From Holacanthus passer (lineage: Eukaryota; Chordata; Actinopteri; Pomacanthidae), in contig JAFREQ010000017.1 in the NCBI GenBank assembly GCA_025331565.1, positions 992,001 to 1,056,000 on the forward strand: 64,000 bases of DNA. The letters run 5' to 3'. The notes beneath the pieces are model-generated. The model was not told the origin of the DNA and did not search any database. It was given only the letters and a program-made list of their open reading frames with translations. The first letter of the stretch is position 1; the number at the start of each line of letters is the position of its first letter. Both the position numbers and the translations under genes were made by a program. Below, in pieces: positions 13,684 to 28,600 of this stretch.

Positions 13684-16600
13684 GTGAGTTGTTGTTAGCT
13701 TAACTCTGTGATTCAGGCTCAATTAGATTGTGTTGATTTACTTGTGTTTCACTCTTCCTGGGAATGTATTCACACTCTATTAATTTCATGCTTCCATGAA
13801 AATACCTGGTGTCATGACATGACAAAACAGCATATGCCTGTTACTGTAAGATCGCAGCTCGATTAAGTAAAAATGTAAAAACTGAATGAACAGCTGGACC
13901 TGAGCAGCTGTTGGCCTTTTGACCCTCATTTATGTAATCATCAAGCTGTCATCATGACGTTGATAATACAGATTTATTGAGAATGGGATAATACAGTAAA
14001 CGTCCTTATATGCATTATTGAATTGTGTTTCTAAATATACTCATTATATTTCCCTTAATAACTGCCCTTTTAACATTAAGTAATTATTCTTACACATGAG
14101 GATGAATGGAGAGATGGAAGAAATGTTGCTAATCTAATTCAGTCACGACCCCTGACCTTTGCTCCCACTGTGTCACTGTTTGCAGGCCGCCCTGCCGGCT
14201 GGCCACCACGTGGACCTCCAGTGGCTTGTGGAGTGGAACGCGCTGCTCGTCAACAGCCATTATGACATTAGGAGCCCTTCGCATGTATGGATCTTTGCCC
14301 AGTCTGTGAAGGACCCCTGGGTGCTGTGTGTCTACAGCCTCCTCCGACAGGACAACCTGCCCAAGCACTGCCCCACCGCCCTCAGCTACGCCTGGCCCTA
14401 CGCCTTCACTCGAATGCAGATGCTCATGCCTCTGGTAGACCCAAAGTAAGTGTCACATCTGAGCTCATGAGTGGCCATGAAACACTTCCTCTATTTTCTA
14501 TTTTCTGTACATCCTTTCTTAGCATTGCTGTTTTAAGTATAGCCACCTGATGCCAGTTCCTCCTTCCATATGAAAAATGAAATCCCCTGTTAAAAAAAGC
14601 TCAGATAAAAATAAGGATCTTATTTTCTTTTTCTATGACTCACCAGTAACCCAGTGTATGCAAAGAAGACCAGCACGTCTGGCAGCGGGGACAATTACGT
14701 AACCCTGTGGAGAAACTACCTGATCCTTTGCTTTGGGGTGGCCAAGCCCAGTATCATGAGCCCCGGCCATCTGAGAGCGTCGACACCTGAGATCTCGGCC
14801 GCCACACCTGACAGCAGCGTCGGCTATGATAACAAGGTAGCTGCCTCCCCGCCCTCTGGCCTTATTAATTCCCCCAGTGCTTTGTCTCTCCAGGATCAGG
14901 TGTTCATACGGAGCTTGTTGACATTCAAACTCGGAGCATTAAATTACACAGCAGCTACCTGACATGAATGGAACAGGAAGCTGATATATTCTCCACTGTA
15001 CAGACACTTATCTCAATGCAGCCTTGTGTAATTAGTGTTGTTCAAGCAACGTTAGAGGTTTATTTGACTGACTGAGCCGTCGGTGTTTGATGTTTCAGGT
15101 TATCGGGAGCCCATCTGTGGCCTGGCTTCTGAAGCAGTTGGTCCCACTGATGAGGGCAGAGAGCATCGAGCTGACAGAGTCATTAGTTCTGGGCTTTGGT
15201 CGCACCAATTCCCTTGTGTTCAGGTATATCCGAGAATGGAAGAAGTTCCTTTGCCCTAACAAACTAATTTCAATTCAGATTTTATCTTACAAATGATTTG
15301 TTTTCTTAAATTTTTGCATGTGATTGATTCATTGGTTTCAAAGATCGCAGCACAGCATCATAATATTTTAGCTGCTGATTGTATTGTGTCGTTTTTGTCT
15401 CTTTTAACGGGACGGGACCAGTCAAATGAAAAATTAGAGCACAATCCATTATTTTCTCTAGTTAAAGTGCATGTTGACCTGTATTTGTGTGGACTTAAAC
15501 TGGAGATAAACAAGGGATTATGACTGAGTGGTGCATTGCTGCCATTTACGGCTGCAACAAAATTATTCCCTAAAAATCAGATTTTTTAGCTCCAGTATAT
15601 TTTCCTTAAAAAAAACAACAATTGTCTAAATTTTGTCCGTTTAATTTATAATAGTTGTTGTTGATAAAGCATTTTACCTCATGATGACTTGTGTATATTT
15701 TGACCTTCCGCACACAGGGAACTTGTGGAAGAGCTGCATCCCCTCATGAAAGAAGCGTTAGAAAGAAGACCTGAGGTTGGTTCATTGCATTTACAGCACA
15801 GTACTCAACATAAGCACAATATTTACTGTTGGAACTAGATAGTGGTCTGCGATGCCACCAGAGAGCTGGAGTGTATCAGAAAATCTCAGTCATTAAATAT
15901 AGATTAGTTGTATTATTACCAGGCATTGTGTCATCAAGCATTCTTTTTAATGATTTTTTGCAGAACAAGAAGCGGCGTGAACGACGAGACCTGCTGAGGC
16001 TGCAGCTGCTGCGGATCTTTGAGCTGCTGGCTGATGCAGGTGTCATCAGTGACAGGTTGGTATGGCGTTATTACAGCCGCGCAATGCACAGTATCACACA
16101 GTGCACAAGACACGTAACAAAACAGCGTTATCAAGACATGACCTTGATATAACTCCTTATTAAAAATTGCTGCGGTACAATTTGTGTGTTGACAGATGTT
16201 TGTAAAGCAGTTTAAATATTACTGTTACACACTGTTTGGTTTGTGATTTCATTTCATTGGGCGTCTCTTTGTTTTCTCTGTGATCCTAAAGTACAAACGG
16301 AGCCCTGGAACGTGACACCCTCGCCCTGGGCGCCCTGTTCCTGGAGTATGTGGATCTAACCCGGATGCTCCTGGAAGCTGAGAATGACAAAGATGCAGAG
16401 ATCCTCAAAGACATCCGAGCTCACTTCAGCGCCATGGTGGCCAACCTCATCCAGTGTGTACCAGGTATGCTGAAACAATCCGTCTGCCCTTGTCATTGAT
16501 TTGTGGATTGCAAATTATATAATAGGCTCCCTTTTGGCTCAGGATAGCGCAGCACATGGAGCACGAGACTCTTGACATTGATCTTGATTTGGACGTAGCT

Positions 16601-19600
16601 CAAGGGGAGCTGCAAAAATAGTGCTGCTTAAGGACATAGCAGGCTGGGGCAGGTGATGAGTCATGGGTTGCCAAGCATTCACAAGTCCCCACTGACTGGC
16701 TAATGATCTATCAAGGGACAACAACACCTTATTATCATATCGGAAAATGCACTTTTAGTAGTTAGTTAAGAGTTTAAGATGCTATATTTTTGCTGACTCG
16801 TCACCCTCTCAATGAGCAGACCTACTTTATGACAGGCTTTCTTGTCTCCCTCCCCAGTGCACCACAGGCGCTTCCTGTTTCCACAGCAGAGCCTGCGGCA
16901 TCACCTCTTCATCCTCTTCAGTCAGTGGGCCGGCCCGTTCAGCATCATGTTCACCCCTCTGGACCGCTACAGCGACAGGAATCACCAGATCACAAGATAT
17001 CAGTATTGCGCCCTAAAGGTAAACATGCATTTTAGAAAAAATGCAGAATAAATCCACACATTTCATGTCTGTCTGTTGCTGAATGATACAGTAAAATTTT
17101 CAATCTAATGATTTGACCTATTTCATTGGTCAACAATCTTAATCCCATCTCTGCCAGCCAAGATATTTTAAATGTAATTCTGTTGTTTGATATGGACTTT
17201 TCTCCACCCACAAGACAAATACAAACTTCTGTGACTTAACAAACTTAAGGTCTGAAGAAACAGCAGACTTAGTAGGTTGGCAAACATGAGTGGTTTAATG
17301 TCACATCATATGACTCACCATAATATGTGCACTGTTGCCTTTTGCAGCATTAAACAAAACAGCTGCTAAGTCAGATATTTGAGAAGACTTTGAGAACTAA
17401 CCATGTGAGTTTTGTTGACCGTGTGTCCTTCCAGGCCATGTCTGCTGTGCTGTGCTGCGGGCCTGTGTTTGATAATGTTGGCCTCTCTCCAGATGGATAC
17501 CTCTATAAGTGGCTGGATAATATACTGGCCTGCCAGGATCAGCGGGTATGTGGCCAATACTTCACCACCGCGGTGCATTTAAACAAAGAGCTGACCCAGA
17601 AAGCCCCTGTGATAGCTCGCTGAAGCCTGCTTTGTGAAAGCCCAACACTAGACCTTGCCAAGCGCTCGCCATTATCTTGCAGAAGCGCTGGCAAGTAGTG
17701 AAGGAGACTTTTGTTTCAGGATAAATTTGTCTGATATTGTCTTTATTTCAGTTTACTGTGATACAAGATAAAGCTCCTGCATGTTTATTTTACACAGTCT
17801 CACTCTGCAAAATTGACTTTGAGCCCTTGTGTTTTCATTACAAGGCCTGATGAGTAGCTTGAGCAGGGAGCCAGAAACAGGATATTTATCGTGGAGCTAC
17901 TGGAATCATATTACACTGAATCCCTGAATCTTTTGAAAAATACAAAAAGCCTCAGATATTCTAGGTCATGATAAAATCAGAAATACAAGGAATCCTCCAA
18001 AAAGACATGAAATTCAGGAGTGTGTGTGTTGCTGTGTTGGTGTCTGCTCCTGGCTCAGGTCCACCAGCTTGGCTGTGAAGTCGTCATCCTGCTCCTGGAG
18101 CTCAATGCCGACCAGGTCAACCTTTTCAACTGGGCTGTGGATCGCTGCTACACAGGCTCCTACCAGCTCGCCTCAGGCTGCTTCAAAGCCATCGCTACAG
18201 TCTGTGGCAGCAGGTACAAAATCTCACAATCTGTGTCATCTGTTCAGCTCGTTGAGGTCAGCAGCCTGGGCACATCGTTTTTATAGAGGGCAGTTATCTT
18301 CTCATGTCTGTTGTGCCAATTTCATGTTTTTGTATCTCGCCGTTCAAGATACGGTTAATTAACAATTTGCCTAAGTTTAGACACTGTATTCTCTGGATCA
18401 CCCAGATTTCTTGTCCAAGTGAGGAAACCACAAGCAAATTAGCTTAGGCTTCAAGGCGTCACCTCCATAATCCTCTTAAAGGGCTCACTATTCGCCTGAA
18501 GTTGGCCTTCCCCTCCTGCTTTATCTCAAAAACGTGAACACTGATTTCTTAATACTGAACCATTACTTCATAGTTATTTTTCTCTCTTTCTCTCCTTAAT
18601 AGCAGAAACTACCCAAGTGATATTGTAACACTGCTGAATCTGGTCCTCTTCAAAGCGTCAGACACCAACAGAGAAATCTATGAGATTTCAATGCAGCTAA
18701 TGCAGGTGAGAAACACAAGCACTGTTTCTTTTGTGCTTCTGTGTCGTTTTCTGTGGTGGAAAAATCACACATTTCTCCTCTTGCTTTGAACAGATTCTCG
18801 AAGCTAAGTTGTTTGTGTACTCTAAGAGGATTGCCGAGCAGAAGCCCAACAGCATCCTCTACGGCACCCACGGTCCACTGCCACCTCTATACAGCGTCTC
18901 CCTGCCTCAGCTCTCCAGCCAGCTGGCCAGGATGTACCCCGAACTCACGCTTCCTCTGTTCTCAGGTAGCTGTTTGTGTCATGTGTGTGCTGTGTTTGTG
19001 GCCACGATGGTATGTCAGCCTGCTATAATACTCTCACAGGCTTGTCATCTTCTTGTGGCTTCCCACTAAATGCTGGTTGCTCATCTTCCAAAGACGCTTA
19101 CTGTGTTTTTGGACACTCCCACTAACCACAGAAAAACTAAGACCCTCTTTTCCACCAACATGGATCTGGTTCCATTCCAGTTTTTGCACCTAATTTGAAC
19201 CCAAAAATTGGTTCCCAGCTGGATCAAAAAACTAGTTTTCCCTGACCTGAAATGTGAACCGAAGTGGACATGTTATATTCTACAGGTCGATGTGCATTGT
19301 GCAACGCTATCTATTAAGGATGCATCCTTTAGTACAATGGTGCCTCTCAAAACTGGTGAAAACATTCACTAGATATCACCAATGTTCTGATAATTGTGAA
19401 CAAAACTGATTCAATAACCAGAGCTAATTTGGTGGAAAGTTGGTTTTGAACCGGAAGTTAATTAACAGACTGCCAGATTTAAGTTCAATTCATATAATCA
19501 TTATCAGGATTAAACTGTTAATTATGGTGAAACTGAATTCATAATATGTATTTTATTCCCATTTGTAGTCCCCTCTGATGTTATATGTTGCTACTACCTT

Positions 19601-22600
19601 TTCCCTGCCTGTTCCAGAGGTGAGCCAGAGGTTCCCCACCACCCATCCCAATGGTAGGCAGATCATGCTAACCTACCTCCTGCCCTGGCTCGGTAACATC
19701 GAGCTGGTGGATAGCGGCCTGCTGCTCCCGGTCATCACGCCGTGCACCTCAGATTACGACGCTTCCAGCCGGACAACCAGCACAAGTTCATCCCACCAGC
19801 TGAAGGGCAATGGCTGGGGCTCCTTACAGGCCACATCTCTGGTGCTCAATAACCTCATGTTCATGACCGCCAAGGTAAAGACATGTTGAATGAAGTGAAA
19901 TAGGTCCTAATCTCATTTCAATCCAGCTAACATCAGGCTGTTTCTTTTTTAACCCCTCTGGTCAGTATGGAGATGACCTACCTGGACCAGAGATGGAAAA
20001 CACCTGGAATGCTTTAGTCAGCAATGAGAAGTGGAGCAACAATCTGAGAACCACACTGCAGTTTCTCATCAGTTTATGTGGCGTCAGCAGTGACACCACC
20101 CTCCTGCCATATGTAAGATATACATTTAACTGAACAATGTTACATAGCTTTTTCTTTCTTTCTAGTTTCTCACGACTATTCTTTGCTGTATTTGTTCAGA
20201 TCAAGAAGGTGGTGATCTATCTGTGCCGGAACAACACCATGCAAACCATGGAGGAGTTGATATTTGAGTTACAGCAAACGGATCCAGTCAACCCTGTGGT
20301 GCAGCACTGTGATAGTCCTCCTTTCTATCGCTTCACTGCCACAAGCAAGACCTCCACAGCAGCCTCAGGTACGTCTTTGAACAACGCTGTCTCACTGAAC
20401 ACAATTAACACCGGGTGAAATTAGTAGTTTTTAATGGCAAGAATGAACCAGTTAGTGGCCAACCATAGAAAACTCTGGATCCCAGTGGTGAATGTGAAAT
20501 GGTGTTTGTTGTAAAGATCATGCTCAGTTGACTTGAACATACAGTAAAACATAACTTGCTCTTTTCTGGTTAATTTCAAGGCACCACATCGAGCAGCAAC
20601 ACTGTTGTTGCAGGCCAGGAGAGCTTTCCTGACACAGATGATACCAAGACTGTGAAGGAGAATGAGGAGAGGTAGATCACAATATCTTAAAGCTTATCCT
20701 TAGATTAATCCCAGTCCTAGCAAGACTAATAATGTTTTTTCTGACCTCAGGCTAAGCCACATAATGAGAGCCCACAACCGCCTGGAATCACGCTACAGCA
20801 ACAGCTCCGGAGGATCGTACGACGAAGATAAGAGTGAGTGTATTTCTGCACCAGACACTCTCTGAGAAAATGTGGTTGTCATGGTCTGGTGAGTGTGGAA
20901 TACACAGGCTGGGTTGGAGGGTAAGATGGTGACCGGCATAGTGTCATCGATAATGCATGAGCAGTGCAGAGTCGCCTGGGGTTCTTAAAAGGCTTCTGTG
21001 AGAACTGGCACTGAAATAAAAGTAGTCAAGCCCGGGGCCTCTGCACTGCTGCCAGTGACCCAAACACAGCTTTGTTAAATTCTCTTAGTCTGAATTAGCC
21101 CTGTAGACTAATGTGAGTTAGAATAATTGAGCAATAATTAAGAATAAAAAGTAGTACATTATTTACATGCATCTCCTGTCTGTCATTTACAACAATGAAT
21201 CCACACATCCTCATTTTTGATTGACATGTGCTGTGTGTGTTGTGGGATAAATGTCTTCAGTATAATTTTCTGTAATCTCTTAGGTGAACCTCTGCCCCCC
21301 TATGCTGACTGGCTGATGGTTGTTCTTGAGACCAACCAGCCGCATCCTCTGCCCATGCCTCTGAACGGAGGATGCTGGGCTCCACTGGTGGACTTTTTGC
21401 CAGAGACCATCACTCCCAGAGGACCACTGCACAGGTTAGACTGCTGCATGCATTCATGCAAAATGTGCTAGTTTAGTTTAAAATGCCAAGATGAAATTGC
21501 TGCTAGTCACTCCTCCAGTATCCATGGTGTTGTTAACCTTGAGATCAGCAATCAAACTGATCTTTGACCTTCAATAACCTGCCACAGTTGACCTCTAAAT
21601 GCCTGCAAATAAAGCCAGCACCGATCAGCTTTTTCATTTTGATGCTGTGCACTTAAAATTCATGTTTCTGTGGATTTTTAAGAAGTGTGTTTCTTTTAAT
21701 TGGCAGTCTTCACAGTGTGTGTTTTTGTTTCTTATAGGTGTAATATAGCAGTCATCTTCATGACAGAGATGGTGGTGGACCACAGTGTGAGAGAGGACTG
21801 GGCCATGCACTTGCCTTTACTGCTACATGCCTTGTTTTTGGGTGAGTTCACACTATTGTCAGTTATTCCTGTAAATCTAATTATTAATTACATATGTGCA
21901 CATTTGATGTAACGCATTATAAATCTCATGGCTGGCGTCACAGTTAAGGACTATGGTTGAGTGCAGATTTTGAAATGATACTTTGCCATGATACTTTGAG
22001 TCCAGCATGATACATCACTATTATATTTTAAGTACAAAGAGTTGGAGAATTCAGTTACATTTGCTCCTCTTGTGTAAATCTTTCATTCAGTTTCAAAGGC
22101 CGGATATCAGACGGTGTATTTTTTTTTTGACAGACTCTGAGAAAAAGGTTTTGAAAGCAGGAGAAGGGAACTTGAAAAGAAGCAGAAATAGTTCTTGCTA
22201 TAATAAACAACGGCTTGTCTGAGAGTTCACAGCATGCTGAAACGGGCCGACTGCTCTATTCCTGTCTTCAGGCATGGATCACTACCGTCCAGAGGTGTTT
22301 GAGCACAGCAAGCGTCTCCTCCTCCACTTGCTCATCGCATTGTCCTGTAACAACAACTTCCAGGCCATCGCCTCGGTCTTACTGCAGACACGTGAGATCA
22401 ACGGCACCAAGACCCTCACCTGCAAACCGAGTCTTCAGCCGGAGTTTTTACCTTCAGGTGAAAATATAGTAATACTCACCTGTTTGAGTTTTCTCATCTA
22501 CAAATATATTCACACTTTACCAACAGGTTGAAGCAGACCTTGGTCCAGTTGACAGAGCAGCTTGGCATTTGACACACTGCTCATCTCTGGCTAATATAAA

Positions 22601-25600
22601 CTCAAACATCAGGAGGGAATGACTAACATTCCTTTCAGAGGATAGATACGTTTCTTATCTGGGGAGAAAATATTTGGACACTGTGCCAAAAGCAATATCG
22701 AGCCCAGAGGACATCAAAGGTCTTGATTAAAGCATTCCATTCTGCTATTTTTATCCTCTTGCCCAAATTGGGGCCATCTGCTCAAGCTTGGATAGGCTGG
22801 CTCCCCTCCTCCCCCTGCTGATAATTTGTTTTGCAAATGTCTAGACATTTTGAAATGTCCAGAGTATTATTTATCCATTTGGCCATTTGAATACAACACA
22901 CTTGCTAAAAATAGGGATTTTTTTTCATGGTGATACCACAAAATGATAGCGGTGCCACTGAGGCCCAAAGAAAACATCAAATTTTCTGCTGAGGCCTTGT
23001 AACAGCTTCAGTCTCATGTTAATTATTTGTATATATAACATGTGTAATATTTTGCAAAAAGAATTGGTTTGCAAATGAACGAGGAGATTAAGTGGGTAGC
23101 AACTCAAGTATTTAAACTTGACAGCTCCAACACATAAATCTTGTCGGTCGATGAAGCTAATTGAATTCAAATTCCAGACATGTTAAAACACAGGTCATGC
23201 TGCTCCCTCTTACACTAACTCCTGCCATCTCCAGCTGCAATTCACTGCTTGGAAAAATGAAATCAAACGTGCAAATGAGCCATCATAACCTGTTTCTGAT
23301 GACACACCTGTGCCTCTGTTGTGTTCAGGAGCTTGTTTTGACTTCCTGAGGGAGTGTCAAGCGTCTCCGGTGCCCGACTCCGGTCTGAGTTCTTCTTCGA
23401 CATCGTCCAGTCTGAGTCTGGGAGGCAGCAGCAACAACCTGCCTGAGATCTCACACGAGGTGGAGGAGCTGGTGGCCTCCAGCAAAATGGATGAAAAGAC
23501 CAACAAGCTCATTGAGTTTTTAACCACAAGGTACTGATGTCGTTATGTTGTTAGAATCATTTCCGGCAAGTGCAGGAGTTGAAATCTGAGAGTGTGGTTT
23601 TACTTACAGGTCATAAAGAAAGGCTGGAAGTATTTTACACATTAAAAGCATGTCATGCAGCAGAAATATCCTGATACGCTTTTATACTCTCATATTTCTT
23701 GATGTAGATTACCACCTAGTGGTGTTGTTTGCATAGTGCAATAGATTCTTAGAGGAGTAGATCAGATTATTTACATTAAACTAGTGCAGCTGGCATTTAC
23801 CAAGAGTAATTGTGCATATTAGAAAATTAAAACTGGCAACTGCAAACTGAAATGTTTAGGATGTTATTTGTTTAGATTAGCTTTTTCCAACAGTAGCTTT
23901 TAAAATAATCTGTGTGTTGTTAATAACTGAGAAACATGTTTTATAGAGCATATGGCCCACTGTGGTGCCATGAAGACATTTCACCAAAGAACCAAATTTC
24001 AAAAAGCACTGGTCAGCTGACAAACTTCCTGCGACATGTGGTATCTGTGTTCAAAGAGTCCAAGTCAGGTAACTCTTCAATATACTCTTAACAGTGATGA
24101 ATGAATTATACTGCAGGACCTTGTCTTTACCGCCCCATCAGTCTCATTTTCATTTGCACATTCTTCTCTCTGTCCTGTTAGATTTCCACCTGGAGCAGCA
24201 GCTCAGTGACGTGGCGCTGCAGACGGCCTTGTGTAGTTCATCGCGTCACTACGCCGGCCGCTCCTTCCAGGTGTTTCGAGCCCTCCGCCAGCCCATCTCT
24301 GCCCACGCCGTCTCTGACCTGCTGTCGAGGCTGGTGGAAGTGGTTGGTGAACATGGAGAAGAAGTGCAGGTTTGTGGTCTGTGTGTTCGCATGATGTGTG
24401 TTAATCCATGTAGGAATAGCTTCTTTGCGTCTTTATGACTGTTTGTCCATCAGCAATATAATTTAGTAGAAGTTGTTGGTAAACTACAAACTGATAAACT
24501 GCTTCTGTAACAGTATGTATTGATTTATGGTATCATTTTTACAGTTTGTTATTAAGGAAGTAGGACATGAATTCAGTGCTTTTAAGCAAATTACTTGGAT
24601 GACCCAGATGTTTGAACCTCTTATGAGCTCATTGACAGCGAACACAGAATTAAAACTAATAATGATCTAATGGCAGAAATCCTTGATCATCGTAAAAGCC
24701 TGTCAGCTGATCCTGTCCATCAAATTTTATACAAATCCTTCTGCAGCAGCATTGAAAACAAAACCTCTTCCTAACGCCATCTGATCTATTTTTGTAAGCA
24801 ATTGATTAATTAAGTGCTCTGTTCATCGAAGAAAATCCACAACTCTGCAATCTTGTTCTCTCTTGCAGGGTTATGTGATGGAGGTATTACTTACACTGGA
24901 ATCTGTGGTGGATAACTTGGCTGAATGTCTCAAGAACAATGATCTCATGGCTATCTTGACGAGGTGTGTGTCTCCTATACATATGTATATATTGAAAGAA
25001 GGTATTTTTTGTTAAAATGTATGCAATTAGTTGATTGTGTTTTTGATTTCAGAGCCTCATCTCCAGATTTCCTCACCAGTTTGAAGCTGCTGTCCAACAG
25101 GAAGAGCACAGGGCAGCTCAATCTTAGAAGAGAAGAGAGGAGCCGACATCAGAGGAGCTCTTCTGTCCCCAAGAAGTTTGGGGAGGCCGACAGGTGGTCT
25201 GATCCACCTCGCAGCGCTACATTGGACCGTATCCAAGCCTGTGAACAGCAGGTTTTGTTAGCCAAGACACGCAGCTCGTCCTCATCTAAAGACAACGTCA
25301 CCGACCCATCCAACATCAACCACCCCAGCAACCTGCTGGCCACCATCTTCTGGGTGGCCGTGTCACTGATGGAGTCAGACTTTGAGTTTGAGTATCAGAT
25401 GTCTCTGAGACTGTTGAATAAGCTGCTGGGCCACATGTCACTCGACAAACCGGAGAACAGGGAGAAGCTGGAGAAACTGCAGAGTCAGCTTAAATGGAGC
25501 AGCTTCACAGGGCTCCAGCAGCTGCTGCTGAAGGGCTTCACCTCCGTGTCCACCACTGACCTCACGCTGCAGCTCTTCTGCCAACTCACACCTGTGTCAC

Positions 25601-28600
25601 GAGTGCCTGTAGTGGACACTTCACAAGCCATAGGTACATCGATGAATGTGGGATTTTGAAGCCAGATGATGAATGTTGAAATTCTGAGCTGTTATTTTGT
25701 GCCAGTATTGTTAAATTTCATAAAATTTCATGATGAAGCACAGAAAAACGAACATTGCTGTAACCTTGTATCTGTATAATTACCTACTGGTGAACTTTCT
25801 CCAGAATGATTTTTCAAAATGAATATTTTCATGTGAAACAGCGAATTGATTTTTCTGTTTCATTCATTAGGTTTTCCCTTGAATGTCCTCTGCCTGCTCC
25901 CACATCTGGTGCAGAACTTTGATGGCCCCACGCAGTTCTGTCAAGACGTTGCTGAGAGGATAGCCCAGGTTTGGATCTATTAACTAATCCTCATTTTGGC
26001 TCAAATTTAATTATAAATTTGCTAATGCACTTTTTGTGTGCAGGTATGCCTTGAGGAGAAGAACGCCAAGCTGTCCAACCTCGCTCATGTCATGACTCTG
26101 TATAAAACGCACTGCTACACGCGAGACTGCTTCTCTTGGGTCAACGTGGTGTGTCGTTATCTTCACGAAGCTTTCTCGGATATCACCCTCAACCTGGTCA
26201 CTTACATGGCAGAGGTTTGTGCAGCCATATCATATATGTGCTGAGCAGCAGTAAAGGACCTGTACAGTAATTATTCATATTGCAGCTTCTCAAATGACTG
26301 GTGTTTGATTCTGTTTTAACAGCTGTTGGAGAAAGGTCTCCCCAGTATGCAGCAGACCCTTTTACAGATCATCTACAGTCTGCTGAGTCACATGGACCTG
26401 AGTGGGATTCAAGCCAAACCCTTCAACATGGAGGTGCTGAAGACAATTGAGAAATTTGTCCAGGTGAGTTCAAATAGCAGATTATCACCTGAATATGTGT
26501 CCTACTGCAGATTAGTTTAAACATGTGGTAACTGTCTTGCCTTATATTGATTCATATAAGCTGTTGATATTTTCTGGATTTTTCTGTGGTAACTTTCACT
26601 GAGACATACTGAAGGTGCTCTGAAAGTGAAAACATGCTGATCACCTACATCAGATGTCATCATTGGAAATCTTTATGCGTTGTTCTCTGAGTAACAGTCT
26701 TCTGTTCCCTGTTCCTTTTCTAAGTGTTCATGGGAAAAAAAAGGAGAAAAAAAAAGCTGTCTTGTGTCAGCGCAGTAAATTTGTAGACACACCCAAACTA
26801 TAAACAGTCTGCCTTTCTGCTGCAGGCCAGGCCTCTGCTTATGCTCATACTGACTCCATTTTCCTTTTGCTTCCTACTGTGAACCAACTGCCTTGTCTCC
26901 AAAAATAGAACTGCATTAAACCACACAGAAATGTATTTGTGGTTGTTTCTTTCTAAACATGCGGTTGTGTTGGTTTCTGTCTGTGTGCATGCATCTCTGC
27001 GTTGACTGTAGACTGTCCATTGGGGGGAAGCGCTGAATATCCTGAAGCTGGTGGTTTCTCGATCAGCCAGTCTGGTGCAGCCTTCATCCCCACACAGTGA
27101 CCTCTCCTATGAGGACATCAGCCGTGTCTGGGACCGCTCCTCCAAGGCCTTGCCTGGGAAAACGCTGGATTTCCACTTTGACATATCTGAGGTTAGAGAC
27201 GCTTTCTCTGGTTTTCTCTTTATCGTGTGCGAAAGATCTCGGTTTGAAAGTCCCTGAAAGCGAGGAGAGTGTAACGCGTGTGTGTTTTCCCCTGTATTTT
27301 TTCCTGTATTTTCCAGGGTGTGGTCCTTGTTGAGGTTGTGTGGAATCTTGTTAAGCTTTTTGGAAAGGAAAACTTTCTTCCCCTTCCTTAATGCTGATAT
27401 TTCTTTTTGACCAAACCCCTTGAGATTAGGCTGAGAGCTCTAAAGGTAAACACAATTAGCCAAGCAGTGCAGAGCTGGAAAGTGATGTCAAAGATACAGA
27501 CAGATTGTTGTATGTGTGGGAACTAAACAGGGAGCTATTTGTGTTGTTCATGAATGGCAGGAAATGATGTCAGCTCTTTGCCGCCGTCCTTTGTATGTGA
27601 ATCAGTGAGCTCTCTTGAAGCCAACAGCGTGTGTATTTAAACTTGAGACACACTGGACAAACCACTGATATTTCTTAAAATACTCAGATATTTTTAGACT
27701 GAAGGATAAAGCAGAGGAAATGTAGGGTTATTTGTCCTCAAATACATCATGCATTCGGAATGCAAAGTGGAAGAAAAACTATGAATGCTGGTAAAAATGA
27801 CAGCTTTAGTTGAAGCATTGATCATGTTTTGATCGTCTTGGCGCTGTCAGAGTCCTGAAGAAGCAGGATCTGCTGCGGAGCCTGAGTCATGGATTGACTA
27901 AACCGAAAAGGACTTTCTCTTCTTCCAACCTTCCCTGACTCATCAAGGTTTCTGTCTGCACGTCTGTTTGTTTGTGTCTGTGCTGTTAGACGCCGGTGAT
28001 TGGTCGGCGTTATGATGACCTGCAGCGTTCCCCAGGCCAGGATGTGAAGAGCAGGACCACAGCAGTGACCCGCAGCACCTCCTCTACCTCCTCTGGATCC
28101 ACTTCCAACAACGTCCTGGTGCCAGTCAGCTGGAAGAGGCCTCAGTCCTCACAGGTGTCCACTTTTTCCTCTTCCTTCTTAGATTTATGCTCATGATTTG
28201 TAAGCACATCAGAAGCTACATTTGATGCCTGGTTAACCTGTTATTACTCAATTTACTCCTGGCTAATGCAGTCTATGTCTGGATACGTTATAAAAATGCA
28301 TTTTAATGCAAACAGAAAGGAGCCAGATTACATTTGCATGATTTACAAATGAATGACGTCTGTTCATGGCATTGCTCTCCTTGACCTGGGATGCACTATG
28401 TCTACTGAGACATCTGCCAGCCTCGCCCAACTAATTTGCTTATTAAGATCTGATCACAATGAAGATAACAAGAGCACATTTTAATTACTAGGCGTCAATG
28501 CAAAGACCCATGAATTGGATGTCTTTATCTAGATAAACTGATAAATTGACACTGAATTGTGACATTCAAATTCCATTTCCTCTCGCCCTTTTAGAAAAGA